Of a stretch of DNA of 64,000 bases, positions 1-11,200 are shown one piece after another (positions within the stretch are counted from its first letter, which is position 1; each line of letters starts with the position of its first letter). The position numbers and the translations under genes were made by a program. Source of the DNA: Bolinopsis microptera (Eukaryota > Ctenophora > Tentaculata > Lobata > Bolinopsidae). The stretch is taken from contig NC_087077.1 in NCBI RefSeq assembly GCF_026151205.1, positions 5,976,483 through 6,040,482 on the forward strand. The letters run 5' to 3'. The notes under the pieces were generated by a model. That model ran no database searches and was not told the DNA's origin. It saw only the letters and a program-made list of their open reading frames with translations.

Positions 1-1512
1 GCCCATCCAATCACTTTTGAGAAGTATGCTGAGGCAATTAATGAGTCATTTAGTGGGAACAAATACATAAGTTCAATAGGACAAGGTATTGTGACTCCTC
101 TACAGAAGCCCGGTAAATCTAAGGGTCCCCTCACAAGCCTCAGACCACTTACACTGTTAAACGGATCGAGGAAGATGCTCACTCAAATTGCCTTAAAACG
201 GGTTGAGAGTAGAATTGACATCTACACCATGCCATGGCAGAGTGCTTACAAGAGAGGTAGGAGCTGCTCTGACATTGTGTGGGCTCAGAGAATGCTCATA
301 TCTGTTGTGATGAGGAAGAAATGGACATTTAGCAAAATGGGTATTGATATGAGTAGAGCTTTTGATACCGTAAAAAGGGATACTATCATCAATGTTTTGA
401 AGGATGCTGGTTGTTCGGAGGACGACATTCGCTTATAGTTCAATACCTTCTATCGAATACTCTCCTTAGAGTTCGTGTTAACTCCTCACTGTCGGAAGAG
501 TTTGAAAGTTTACTCGGAGCCTTTCAAGGTGACAGTTTATCTTGAAAACTGTTCACACTTATTCTTGCAGCAGCCTTACACCACCTCAGAGCTGTATCCG
601 GGAGACCAAACCCACCAGTATCAGAACTAGGTTTTCCAACTGAGTGGGAATATTCAGACGATTGTGACTTTGCTGACGAGGACATCGAGAAACTGAGAAT
701 TTTCCTTCCTACAGTGAAGGAGATTCTCAAAGACTGGAACCTCCAAGTAAATGAAAGTAAAACTGAATTCAGTACCTTCTACCTGGCGAAAAAATCTGAT
801 AAAGACACAAACGGTCAGCCATTAGCTAATAACGAACCATGGCGAAGTAACAAGTCACTTTGTTCCTTACTCTGCACTGAGAAGGACATTCAAAGAAGGA
901 GAATCCTAGCTGAGATCGCTTTTAAGAACTTTGGAAAAGTATGGTTGTCCGGTAAGAAAATTTCCCTTGAAAGAAGGCTGAGGTTATATGATGCTCAAGT
1001 TGTATCTGTATTGATTTACAACTCAAATAGTTGGAGTCTTAAGAAAGCAACCATGGAGAAAATGGACACACTCCATCGTAGACACCTCAGGTCCATTTTA
1101 AACATCAAATGGCCTAAAGGTATGATAAGCAACAAAGCATTGTATGAACGGTGCAAAGTTGAAAAGTTATCCAAGCGTATAGAACACCAGCGGTGGAAGA
1201 TGTTTGGACACATTCTCAGGAGTATGGAGAACACCCCAGCCCAAACGGCTCTCTCTTTTGCAATTGAATCAGATAATTTATTCATTGGTAGATTGGGGAG
1301 ACCTAGAATGAACTTGTTATCGGTTTTAAGAAGTGATTTAAGTAGTAGAAATTTGCAAATGGACAACTTGCATGAATTGAACGAAATTAGAGATATAGCT
1401 GCATGCAACAGATGTTGGGAAAATCTTTTTCAAGGGTACAGTTTACCGCATTAAGGTATTTTTAAGAATCATTTTTGTCGGTAAGATCCTGTTTTATAAT
1501 AATAATAATGAA
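1..1512 (+). mobile_element. 3' part of a decayed non-LTR retrotransposon (LINE reverse transcriptase)
   Basis: The reading frame is open from the first base of the window to the stop at 436-438, so the element is cut by the window edge. It shows the reverse-transcriptase block RPLTLLNGSRK and motif A (DMSRAFDTV). A frameshift near 435 moves the protein to another frame, which reads GAFQGDS and then hits a TGA near 539. The same frame continues with EYSDD at the place of the YxDD catalytic box and runs through 714-1454. The tail, with HRRHLR, RW and GHILR, is the usual C-terminal region of endonuclease-reverse transcriptase LINEs. A short (TAA)n tract near 1495-1509 probably marks the 3' end. 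The frameshift and stop show a dead copy. The exact clade is not certain. Confidence 0.85.
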
Positions 1513-1809
1513 TATCTATCAGATTCAAATCCGTATTCACACTGAAATTTAGGCTTTTTCCTTGTGAGGAATGGAAACTGTCAAGTAGTTTCAAATGAAT
1601 CAAACATCATTTAAATGTTAGAATATCAATTAAGTGTTTACCACGTCAAATCAAGACTGACCTATGGAGACGAAGAACGCATTAAGACTGGACATAATGC
1701 AGCAGATAGATATTACAACATAAACCAACACGTGGGCCTGCTTTTGTATTCCTACTCGGTGGTATCCCCAGATCACCAAAAATGCAAACATCACTCCGAA
1801 CACCTGTGT

Positions 1810-2520
1810 GTGATATCAAGGTAGAAAGGTAGGGAGCGCTATTAGCTGGGTGTGATATCAAGGTAGAAAGGTAGGGAGCGCTATTAGCTGGGTATGATAT
1901 CAAGGTAGAAAGGTAGGGAGCGCTATTAAGTATTAGCTGGGTGTGATATCAAGGTAGAAAGGTAGGGAGTGCTATAAGCTGGGTATGATATCAAGGTAGA
2001 AAGGTAGGGAGTGCTATAAGCTGGGTATGATATCAAGGTAGGAAGGTTGGGAGTGCTATTAGCTGGGTATGATATCAAGGTAGAAAGGTCGGGAGTGCTA
2101 TAAGCTGGGTATGATATCAAGGTAGAAAGGTAGGGAGTGCTATAAGCTGGGTATGATATCAAGGTAGAAAGGTCGGGAGTGCTATTAGCTGGGTATGATA
2201 TCAAGGTAGAAAGGTAGGGAGCGCTATTAGCTGGGTGTGATATCAAGGTAGAAAGGTAGGGAGCGCTATTAGCTGGGTATGATATCAAGGTAGGAAGGTA
2301 GGGAGTGCTATTAGCTGGGTTTGATATCAAGGTAGAAAGGTAGGAAGTGCTATAAGCTGGGTATGCTATCAAGGTAGGAAGGTAGGGAGTGCTATTAGCT
2401 GGGTGTGATATCAAGGTAGAAAGGTAGGGAGTGCTATAAGCTGGGTATGATATCAAGGTAGAAAGGTAGGGAGTGCTATAAGCTGGGTATGATATCAAGG
2501 TAGAAAGGGAACGTTATAAG
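1810..2520. repeat. 42-bp minisatellite, about 17 copies
   Basis: The unit contains GATATCAAGGTAGAAAGGTA and starts at 1812, 1854, 1896 and so on, with a 42-bp period. One unit near 1925 is longer by a few bases. Because 42 is a multiple of three, long open frames run through it on the minus strand, reading SYPAYSTPYLSTLI-like repeats. They have no flanking coding evidence and are treated as chance. Confidence 0.95.
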
Positions 2521-2576
2521 CTGTGTGAAAAAATGAAAAAGAAAAGTGCTGCATTGTAAATAATTTGTAAAACCAA

Positions 2577-2740
2577 TCAATCTCGAATCATTAAAAGTAA
2601 AAATACCCCGACAGCCAGCATGATAATAGCTAGTACGTAAGGCAACCCATCAACCTGGAGGATTCCCAGGTTTGCAGTCTGCGTGCCTGACATCTTCTTC
2701 TCCGTCACCAAGTACCCAGGTAATAAGTTTGTACTGAGAT
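2577..2740 (-). CDS. Possible last exon of a small membrane protein
   Basis: On the minus strand, an acceptor-like site (pyrimidine-rich stretch ending CTGCAG at 2746-2741) is followed by 54 codons including a stop. The C-terminal part reads LPYVLAIIMLAVGVFLLLM and then IRD, a convincing single transmembrane helix with a very short tail. An internal ATG at 2693 would give a free-standing 38-residue peptide. I do not recognise the family. It could be the last exon of a minus-strand gene whose earlier exons lie at higher coordinates, perhaps including the frame at 4783-5112. It could also be chance. Confidence 0.3.
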
Positions 2741-2946
2741 CTGCAGTTTAGAGTTTAACTAACCACCACATTTAAACATTGCTTAATATCGTTCACTTCG
2801 TGTTCATGTTATCCTATTAAAAGTGATTTTATTATTTCTTGACTTGACTACAGCTGAGAGAAATGACCGAGTAACTTACTGTTTCAATGTGTAAAAGTTA
2901 CACTCCTCAGCAGCGTAGAAGCACAATTTTAAACAATAATCTCAGA

Positions 2947-3229
<283 letters not shown>

Positions 3230-3230
<1 letters not shown>

Positions 3231-3420
3231 GTAATTTCCGAGCGGATTAATCAAGAAAACGGTAAGAGTTAAGGAACTGGTGTTTTCGGTATAGTTTCGA
3301 CAAAACTCAGACGAAGCCAAATGATAACGGTTTTTAAATCGGTCGGTGGTAAGTGGTTTGATTAATGGTTTTGTACCACAAAAATTGCTCTCTTTTTCTC
3401 CCTCCTTGCTTTCTCTCCCA
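3230..3420. repeat. Dispersed repeat, copy 1 (related to 62291-62475)
   Basis: The stretch from GTGTAATTTCCGAGCGG through the ACGGT, CGACAAAACTC and GGTGGTAAGTGGTTTGAT blocks to a pyrimidine-rich end matches 62291-62475 over about 180 bp with scattered changes. No open frame of note. Confidence 0.8.
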
Positions 3421-4755
3421 TTACTGCATGTGTAGCTGCATATGTAACGTTGGTACATGAATCATAATTGGGTTAGCCGCGTAAGATTCACTGTCATGTA
3501 GTACTATAAGCTTGTTAGGGGAGGGGGCACTCATTGCGGTCTGTTTGGACTGTAGAGAGAGTTCATACTTTCTTTCATACAACAATGTTATGCGTGCTTT
3601 CAAATATAATAGGCGGGTTTATACTTTTGCATTTCAACTGCGATAGTGAAGTCCCGGCCGTAGGCACGGGTTACACTAGTAAACTTATAATTTAATAAAA
3701 TATGATTTGTTAATACATAATAAGCATTTATTTTATTAAGGCTATGAAAATTTCGGCTGTCATACTATATAGAATTAGAAACTAAGAAAGCGCAAAAATA
3801 AAAACACAAACATAATCTGTCTAAAAATTAAAAATTAAACCGTTTTGATATTTTTTAAAAGGTTGCACAAAAATGTTTCTCAGATTTTTATAAATTTGGT
3901 CGATTGAAAGACCTGAAGGCCACCCATAGGGGCTTTTGAGCAGTATACAAAATGTATTATAAACAAAATAAATCCCTGGAAATTAAACGACCTGCACCTA
4001 CTTACAATTAAAGCCAGACCCGCCTTGCAAGGACTTTCAGTCCTGCAAGCTCAACGGATCATGGCTGACCTAAATATTATAGTCTTATGCCTTGACCTTA
4101 ATATAGTAAAATATGAGCCACAGTTCATTCTGCCTAAATCTCCACACAAAATCCTGCATCGTAAAAAAACTTGTTAAAAATGGTTTATAGAATACATCGG
4201 CTACAACTTACACTAAGTACAAACTAATTACTTCCTTATTTGAACACTGGAGGCCCTAACTCCTAACGTTCATCTTAATGTCCGTTCAAATAAAGTCCGT
4301 TCATTTAAGGTCCGTCCAAGTAAAAGTCCGTTGCATTTTTTTCAAACATTTTTCACTTCGAACTTTTTGTCCAGATTATGACAACTATGAGAACTTTATT
4401 GTGCCGTAAGTTAACGACGGAAAGGTTCTCCCTGATCTTCCGGAGGTACAGAAAACTTTACTTGTATATGATGTTGTTTTCAAGGGTCACTTGGCGGAAC
4501 AAGTCAACGAAATTATTACACGTACAGCTCGATTTATGGTAAATTTACATTATTCACACTTTGAGGCAACTTTTGGTACCAAAATACCAAATTTATCAAA
4601 TCGGAGTCAACAACTTCTTTACCAACTGACAACGCATGGTGTTTATTACACTGATTAGTAAACAATCAATAATTTTCGTAAACATTTTATGGGAATTTCT
4701 AGAAATTTGTAGGTTGGTCGAATAATTGTAGAAGTAGAAACTTCTACTGTTTTTT
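3421..4755. other. Gene-free AT-rich stretch
   Basis: No coding exon, RNA gene or clear repeat was recognised here. It contains only short unrelated open frames. Confidence 0.5.
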
Positions 4756-4889
4756 GAGTTAGGAGAATCTTCATCACTTCCATTATTGATTGATGGTTGA
4801 GTTAGGAGAATCTTCATCATTTCCATTATTGGTTGAGTTAAGAGAATCTTCATCACTTCCATTATTGGTTGAGTTAGGAGAATCTTCAT
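4756..4889. repeat. 36-bp tandem repeat, about four copies
   Basis: Units start with GAGTTAGGAGAATCTTCATC at 4756, 4799, 4835 and 4871. The first is 43 bp and the later ones 36 bp. On the minus strand the 36-bp units keep frame and give DEDSPNSTNNG-like peptide repeats. Confidence 0.9.
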
Positions 4890-5112
4890 CGTCTATTCGG
4901 TCACCTGAAGTGCCCGAAGTGGAGATTGAAGAAATCTGTTCATCTACAGCTCTCCCTGCAGCTCGAGTTTCGTGATCTTTTATTCGTTGCAACAGATGAA
5001 GCGTAATAGAGCTATTGAAAAGGATGCAGATGCATGCAAACCGGAGAATAATCGTCATGTCCGTGTTATCTATCGCCATGGCAACCGTGACTGAGTTTTT
5101 GGAATCCATCAT
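4783..5112 (-). CDS. Hypothetical open frame with a hydrophobic N-terminal segment and DEDSPNSTNNG repeats
   Basis: A 109-codon frame starts with an ATG pair. It has a hydrophobic stretch around residues 19-42 (TIILRFACICILFNSSITL) and then an acidic, Ser/Asn-rich tail made by the 36-bp tandem repeat. It has no recognised family. If the small membrane exon at 2577-2740 is real, this could be an earlier exon of the same minus-strand gene, but no splice link was established. A chance frame over a repeat is equally possible. Confidence 0.2.
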   Translation of the reverse strand: MMDSKNSVTVAMAIDNTDMTIILRFACICILFNSSITLHLLQRIKDHETRAAGRAVDEQISSISTSGTSGDRIDDEDSPNSTNNGSDEDSLNSTNNGNDEDSPNSTINQ

Positions 5113-5369
5113 TTTGTCACTCTACGTGGTTCACAGAGCGTGAGTCACTGATAAACTAAAGCACGAATAACAAAAGTGTAAAACGATAGCGGGATGAATT
5201 AATACAACAATAAATTAAGTTGATGAAAGTACACTGACGGATCATGTAAAAAATACAATACTTGTTGGCATCCACCGGTCTGAAAAAAATTGCTGACTGG
5301 ATCAAAAGTGTAAACATTTATAAAACTACGAGTTAATCATGTGCTATTGCTAAATTTATAAATATATAT

Positions 5370-5640
5370 ATATCAACGCAGCCTAGCGGACGGAAAGATA
5401 TATCGCTGTTAGCAGCAGTCAGCAGCAGTCAGCAGCAGTTAGTACTAGTAGCAGTTAGCAGCAGTTAGCAGCAGTTAGTAGCAGTTAGCAGCAGTCAGCA
5501 GCAGTTAGCTGTTAGCAGTAGTTTCTTTGCACTATAGTGTAAGATAGCCTGGAGGACCCGTTGGGCCCGAGTGTTATACGACACTTCCGCCTGCGAGGCG
5601 AGTATGATATGTATTATATCCACAAGTGGGCGTTTATCAC
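5370..5640. repeat. Dispersed repeat copy carrying a GCAGCAGTTA-type tandem core
   Basis: Its start (TATCAACGCAGCCTAGCGGA) and its later block (GCCTGGAGGACCCGTTGGGC, then GAGTGT) match the two ends of a shorter copy at 11093-11200. Between them, 5405-5520 is an irregular array of GCAGCAGTTA/GCAGCAGTCA units that the other copy lacks. Confidence 0.7.
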
Positions 5641-5790
5641 AAAGCTTCAGTTTCCAACAATCATAGCAAATTAAAGTAAAAGATTTTAGACTAAAGTTGC
5701 AAATTTACGAACAAAAATCATAGAGTTATTGTTTAAGATGCAGAACAGAGCAAAATTACTGACTATAGAACATAAATATAATAGAGTAAC

Positions 5791-6158
5791 GAGCGTGCTA
5801 AATCACTCTACAGTCGACCTTCGAGATTTTTCTAAAAGGTCCCCTGACAGTTGAAATCTACTTAATCCGATGTATTTTCGCACGCTGATTCCGAATCACC
5901 CCACATGACATAGGGTTAAAATGCTCCCCTAGCGAAATATCGGCGAAAAACTGTCTCGATCACGTGATATGACCATATAAGGAAGTTGGTCTAATTTCAC
6001 GTTAGGGTTTCAGCATATGCTTCAGTTAGGGATTGGGTTAGGGTTAGGATCAGATTAAATGGTTAGGGTTTCGAATAATCAATCACAGCCACCTAGAGGA
6101 CGTGTTTAAAAAGTCACGTGACACTGACAGTCGAGTGTAGAGTGATTAATCATCATCC
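5791..6158. mobile_element. Miniature inverted-repeat transposon, copy 1, with 10-bp target duplication
   Basis: The 368-bp non-coding element starts GAGCGTGCTAAATCACTCTA and ends with the imperfect inverse, GTGTAGAGTGATTAATCATC and then ATCC. The 10 bp ATAGAGTAAC occur directly outside both ends (5781-5790 and 6159-6168). The interior carries TTAGGG-like stretches and CACGTGA motifs. A 10-bp duplication suggests a Mutator-like parent, which is inference. Copy 2 is at 8216-8594. Confidence 0.88.
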
Positions 6159-6168
6159 ATAGAGTAAC

Positions 6169-7046
6169 CCACGAAAAACCGGCCGCTATCAAACAATTTT
6201 TGAGCTCATTGTTTCATGTAAACGATGCGATCAAAATATAGGCACTTGCTGCATGAGTGTGAGTTTGTCAACTGTAAGCATCTACTCGACTAAAGTTGCC
6301 AGGAGAGTTTGAAACGGAGAAAACAGAAAACATGAGAGTAGAACGTAAAATTCGCAACGGCAAAAACATAACTTTACTGGCGGTGTCAAAACGGGGCAAG
6401 TTTCTATTTTGGTACACAATATACTTGTATTTACAAGTACAAAACCGGCCTAAATATAAAAAAATTAACTCAGCTTATAGGTTATACCATCAAAAGGAGT
6501 GAACTTACTACAGCGTGGCCCAAAAGTAACTGCCCACACGCAACCCTTCAATAACTCACGCGTAATTCTTCTTAGAATTGCACAGAAATTGCAGAAATAA
6601 TAGATATGGGTCAAACTTACATTTCCTGAAAGTTTCATCAAATTTAATTAATTACAGTGGGTGTGGTACGCCAATCTCTTTTTTCCGCTTTGTCGCCATA
6701 AAGTGAAACGCTTTCAGTTAGGAACCTCAACGTTTCTAGACATATTTGGTTTCATAATTGAAGTGCTTTCCCAAAATTTCAAGTTGGTTGTTCACAATTT
6801 ACCCGAGTTATGACCCTTTTAAGATATTGCAGATACGTGATCTCGGCACTTAATCAGTGATTTCGTCACCCAATCAGTAATCTCATCGGGAGCTATTTGC
6901 TATCGGGATCTGATCACTTTGAGTGAGAACTGATAGTGACGATCCATAAAACCGAAGAAATTCGCTTTATAGCGCTTCGGTTGCTGTCCTATAATCCGTC
7001 TCCAACCAATCAGGGCATTGATTGAGTGAAGATATCACTGATTACG
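6169..7046. other. Gene-free stretch with short internal palindromes
   Basis: No gene was recognised. Short palindromic segments such as GAAATTCGCTTTATAGCGC near 6957 and repeated AATCAGTGAT/AATCAGTAAT strings suggest old miniature-element debris. Confidence 0.4.
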
Positions 7047-7512
7047 CGCTCCTACTAAATCGCTCGCCCAAATTTTAAGAAAATTCTTGTGAAAAGGCCC
7101 TTTGGGTGTGAAATTGATCTGAATCGGTGTATTTTTGGACGCTGATTCCGAATCACCCCACATGGGCTCTTACTAAATCGCTCGCCCAAAAATTTCACGG
7201 GACTTTGGTTTTTTTGGTTTTGCAGCCTTACAAAACGGTTTTACATAAACCCTAATCCCAACCCTAACCCTAACCATAACCCCGAAGCTATCCATAATCT
7301 TAACCACAATCCTAACCCTAACCCGAGCCCTAAATAATCGAATTCACGTTTTACTAGCCTGTCACGTGACCAAAACGGATTTTAACCCTACGTCATGGGG
7401 GTGATTCGGAATCAGCGTTCAAAAATACACCGATCTAAATCACTTTCAAGCCTAAAGGGCCTTTTCACAAGAATTATTTCTTAAAATTTGGGCGAGCGAT
7501 TTAGTAGGAGCG
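7047..7512. mobile_element. Foldback element with long inverted ends
   Basis: The left arm (about 7047-7165: GCGCTCCTACTAAATCGCTC through CTGATTCCGAATCACCCC) is present inverted at about 7390-7512. A second partial start, CTCTTACTAAATCGCTCGCC, lies at 7168. The terminal CTAAATCGCTC resembles the CTAAATCACTC end of the 368-bp miniature elements, so the families are probably related. CCCTAA-type telomere-like tracts fill the centre. Confidence 0.75.
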
Positions 7513-7737
7513 CTTCCACGGAGAGTTATGGGCAAAAAACCGTTTTGGTCACATGACAGGCTAGTAAAACATGAATTCAATTGTTTAGGGCTCAAGTTAG
7601 GGTTAAGATAGGCCATGCAGGGGGTGGACGATAAAAATAAACTTGCTCGGATTTTACAAATTTTTGTACCGTTGTTTTCTTAACGGGTGATACTCGTAAA
7701 ATATTTGTCCAACTCGGCGCGCGTCCTGGTAGGTTTA

Positions 7738-9025
7738 AAAGGGAAGTGATATCTATTTGCTACTTTTGCATTTTGGTCCCATGGAAAAATATTGTTCCTA
7801 GACGAAATGACTACCGGTCAAAGGTCAGCGCTCATGTGTAAATCAAATTATCAGATTTTGCAATTTAACTCAGCGCGCAACTCTTGTAGCGCATACGTCA
7901 CTTTTTTATTGTTAGTTGGCGTTCACGTGATCTTTTGCACGGCTGTAATTTGTAATTGGTTCTGAACGATCACGTGAATGCGAGTCACATGCGCTCTAAC
8001 ATCCCATGAGCACTCGCACTTTTTTCAGGGCGATGGAAATCGTAATTCACTCAGCCCGAATAAAGATTCGGCGGAATGACAAGCTATGCTAAGCGCCGCC
8101 CCGTAACAATCGCGCGCCCTGAAAATCGAGTCTAAAAATTTATCTTCTCCTACATTTTTTAGCAATCACCTTGAAACTTTAAAATATGTCCTAAGGACCA
8201 TTTAGAAGATTTCACGAGCGTACTAAATCACTCTACAGTCGATCTTCGAAATTGTTCTAAAAGGGCCCCCGACAGTGCAGTTGAAACCAACTTCAATCGA
8301 TGTATTTTCGGACGCTGATTCCGAATCACCTCCCATGACATAGGGTTAAAATGCTCCCCTGACGAGATATAGGCGAAAAACTGTCTCGATCACGTGATAT
8401 GACCGTATAAGGAAGTTAGTCTAATTTCTCGTTAGGGTTAGGGTTTCAGCATATGCTTTTGTTAAGGATTGGGTTAGGGTTAGGGTTGGAATCAGATAAG
8501 AGGGTTAGGTTTTCGAATAATCGTTCAGGACCAGCTAGAGAACGGGTTGAAAAAGTCACGTGACAGTCGAGTGTAGAGTGATTAATTATCATCCAAGATT
8601 TCACTCTTTTTTAAATTTCGAGATAGGCCTTTATAAAAATTTTTATTCAATTTTGAAAGTCTTGCTGTTGCTTGGACCTCTTTTTTTGACGATTTTTCCA
8701 GGTCCAAGATTTTCAAAATGGAATAAACAATGTTTAAAGGCCTATCTCAAAATTCTAAAAAGAGTGAAATCTTCTAAATCATAAATGGTCCTTAAATAAC
8801 ATATCCTAAAATAAAAGTTTCTGCAAGGTGATTGCTAAAAAAATGTAGGATAAGATAGATTTGTAAACTCGATTTTCTATATTCAGGGCGCGTGATTGAA
8901 AATCGCTCGCGCAATACAATTACACATGAGCGCTGACCTTTGACCGGCAATTATTTCTTCTAGGAACAATATTTTTCCATAGGACTAAAAGTAGCAAATA
9001 AATATCACTCCCCCTATTAAAAACA
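7738..9025. mobile_element. Large foldback element with a younger miniature element nested in it
   Basis: The left arm (about 7738-8208) and right arm (about 8757-9025) are inverted copies. For example, CAAAGGTCAGCGCTCATGTG at 7819 returns as its complement near 8927, and the TTTTTTAGCAATCACCTTG block near 8156 returns inverted near 8827. The left arm has about 250 bp with no partner. A second inner inverted pair flanks 8600-8775. The 8216-8594 element interrupts it. Confidence 0.75.
8216..8594. mobile_element. Miniature inverted-repeat transposon, copy 2, with 10-bp target duplication
   Basis: Clearly homologous along its whole length to 5791-6158. It starts GAGCGTACTAAATCACTCTA and ends ATCATCC. 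The 10 bp AAGATTTCAC flank it directly at 8206-8215 and 8595-8604, so insertion into the larger foldback element is visible. Confidence 0.88.
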
Positions 9026-9347
9026 ACTATAAAATCAGTTTCGAGAAAAATTTCATGAAGACCCCCCTGCCCCCTTAACAGCGTGTATATTTGATATTGA
9101 TGAAATACAAGCTTGACGGAGGCTAATCGTCTAAATTTCTTCGAAGTAACGCCAAACGCGCGCCGGGCCAGACCATTAACAATGGTCAAATACAAGCGCG
9201 CTAGCTGCTAGCATACTTGGATCATTGCATTTAATTTTAAATCAAATTTATTCGGATATATATTTATTGATTATGTATTGAATTGGTGATAAATAATAAA
9301 ATTGTCTTTTCTCAAAAATTGTATTTTCTCTATAATATATGTATGTA

Positions 9348-9876
9348 TGTATTATATATTTGACCGAAACCCATAATCATGGGTAGAGTGGACCGTTGCC
9401 AGTGTCTCTCTTTCCCAAACAAGTAGATAATATTAATTTGAATGACCATCTGCAAATGCAAAATGATACCTGGAATGAAATCGTTCGCTCGCTTTTCCCA
9501 TTCATTCACGGCATACGAATTGTAATAAGTTTCGAATAATTGCATTAATCACATGCTGTAAAAATCTCTTTGGGTTGCTACCTAGTATTTTGGGATAAGG
9601 GCGGTATAGTTAGTGTCAAATTAGCTGATGTTTATTCATTGTTGAATCTTTATTGATGAGTGCAGCTGCCTTCATGTAGTTCTTTTTAATATATTACAAT
9701 TGTAATTGTAAATGAATGGGAAAAGCGAGTGACCGATATCATTCTCGGTATCATTTTGCATTTGCAGACGGTAATTCAAATTAATATATCATCTACTTTT
9801 GTTTGGGAAAGAGAGACACTGTAGCGGTCCACTCTACCCATGGCCATGATTATGGGTTTTGGTCAAATATCATCTC
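9348..9876. mobile_element. Foldback element with about 180-bp inverted arms
   Basis: The left arm (ATTTGACCGAAACCCATAATC at about 9358 to GTAATAAG at about 9530) is inverted at about 9694-9876. The arms share the blocks AGTGTCTCTCTTTCCCAAAC and TCTGCAAATGCAAAATGATA with few changes. The central 160 bp is AT-rich. No clear target duplication was found. Confidence 0.8.
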
Positions 9877-10900
9877 TTTTTTATTATAATGTCAAGGTAC
9901 TTTACAAAGTCGAGTGGAAGATTAGTTCGGCAAATGCAGCCATGGGTTCTATTGATCACTGCGTGTGGTCCAACCCAGCATTAACTGACATCAAGTCCAA
10001 ACTTTGGAACAATCATCTTATTGATAAGGGAATATTTTACATCTCAGATTTCCTTTCTATAGACCAAAGTACACTCCTTAACTACGATATGTTCATTAAC
10101 AAGTGGGAGCTGTCACCGAATACGATTTCCAAAATTGATTACTGTAACATTATCATGGGGATACGGAGATATAACTGCCCCACTATTAACTCAAGCTCAA
10201 GGAATATCGTATTTGGCTTTAGGTAGGGTGCCCCGCTAAAAGAACTGGATTCTTCCAGGAAGCATCCCGTGCACAGAGCTTAGTCTACATATATATTAAA
10301 TTATTAACCATTCACTCTGTATGTGCACGAAAATTTATTTCAATCAATATCGAATTTGTTGACCCAAATATAAAAATTCAATTTTTACATTCTTTTACTG
10401 GGCAGGTGAAGGGAAGCAAAATTTGGGATAAAATGTATGATTCTATCTGCACAAACGAGCTGTCTCCATTACGTCAATGGGTTATCGACTTAAATAGTCA
10501 TTCAATCGATTGGGTGGTCGTTCTTAGCAACCTTTTTTTTCTTAGTCTCTAAAAAATTTAAGCTGATTCAATTTCAATACAAACTTTTGATGAGGATCTC
10601 AACTTGTAGATACATGAGACATAAAATGAAAATTTTTGCGGATACTCCCATGTGTAGCCTTTGTAACACTTACTTAGAAACTATTCCTCATATTCATCTC
10701 CATTGTATTCACACAAATAGCTTCATTTTTTATCTAGACACTTTTTTTACTTCGGAGTATTCCAACAGCCATATTGTTACACAAGTGCAACCAGCCAATT
10801 ACAGGAAGCCGTATCAAAAGGAAAGTCGTAAAGTTTGTAATCACACTTCACAAATCATAAACTATTTTAATAAAGATTTCAGGCAGGGGAAATGCTGATC
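9877..10900 (+). mobile_element. Degenerate LINE C-terminal region (L1/Tx1-like)
   Basis: Open frames at 9840-10226 and 10587-10898 read KLWNNHLIDKGIFYISDFLS, then FQYKLLMRISTC, then a zinc-knuckle-like CSLCNTYLETIPHIHLHC. This order (connection region, RNase-side linker, CxxC...H...C with an ET..H signature) is typical of the end of L1/Tx1-type ORF2. Frames are broken between the pieces and the reverse-transcriptase core is missing. The left foldback element may have replaced it or be inserted next to it. Confidence 0.7.
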
Positions 10901-11092
10901 TGGCAGGGGTATATCAAATTACTTTTAAGCTTTCACTAACAGGAGACAAAATAGGTCACAAAAGTTCTATTGTGTCGATCTTGGTCGATTAGGGCTAAAT
11001 ATCCACTCCATTTATATTGCTGTCTAATTATGTGGTATTTAATTAAGTGGTATTCCTACCACTTGTAAATATTTAGAATTGACGATATATAT

Positions 11093-11200
11093 ATAGATAT
11101 CACCGCAGCCTTGAGGGCGGTACTAAATATTGCACGCGCGTGCGCGGAGATATTTCCGTATAGCACGGAGGCCCAACGGCCCAAGTGTAGTTGTAATGCC
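11093..11200. repeat. Dispersed repeat copy without a tandem core
   Basis: TATCACCGCAGCCTTGAGGG and GCACGGAGGCCCAACGGCCC, then AAGTGT, match the two flanks of the array-bearing copy at 5370-5640. A GC-rich self-complementary stretch (GCACGCGCGTGCGC) lies between. Confidence 0.65.

Noticed and set aside
1926-2498. 190-residue minus-strand frame of SYPAYSTPYLSTLI repeats
   Set aside because: Produced by a 42-bp minisatellite (period divisible by three), with no flanking coding exon or start context.
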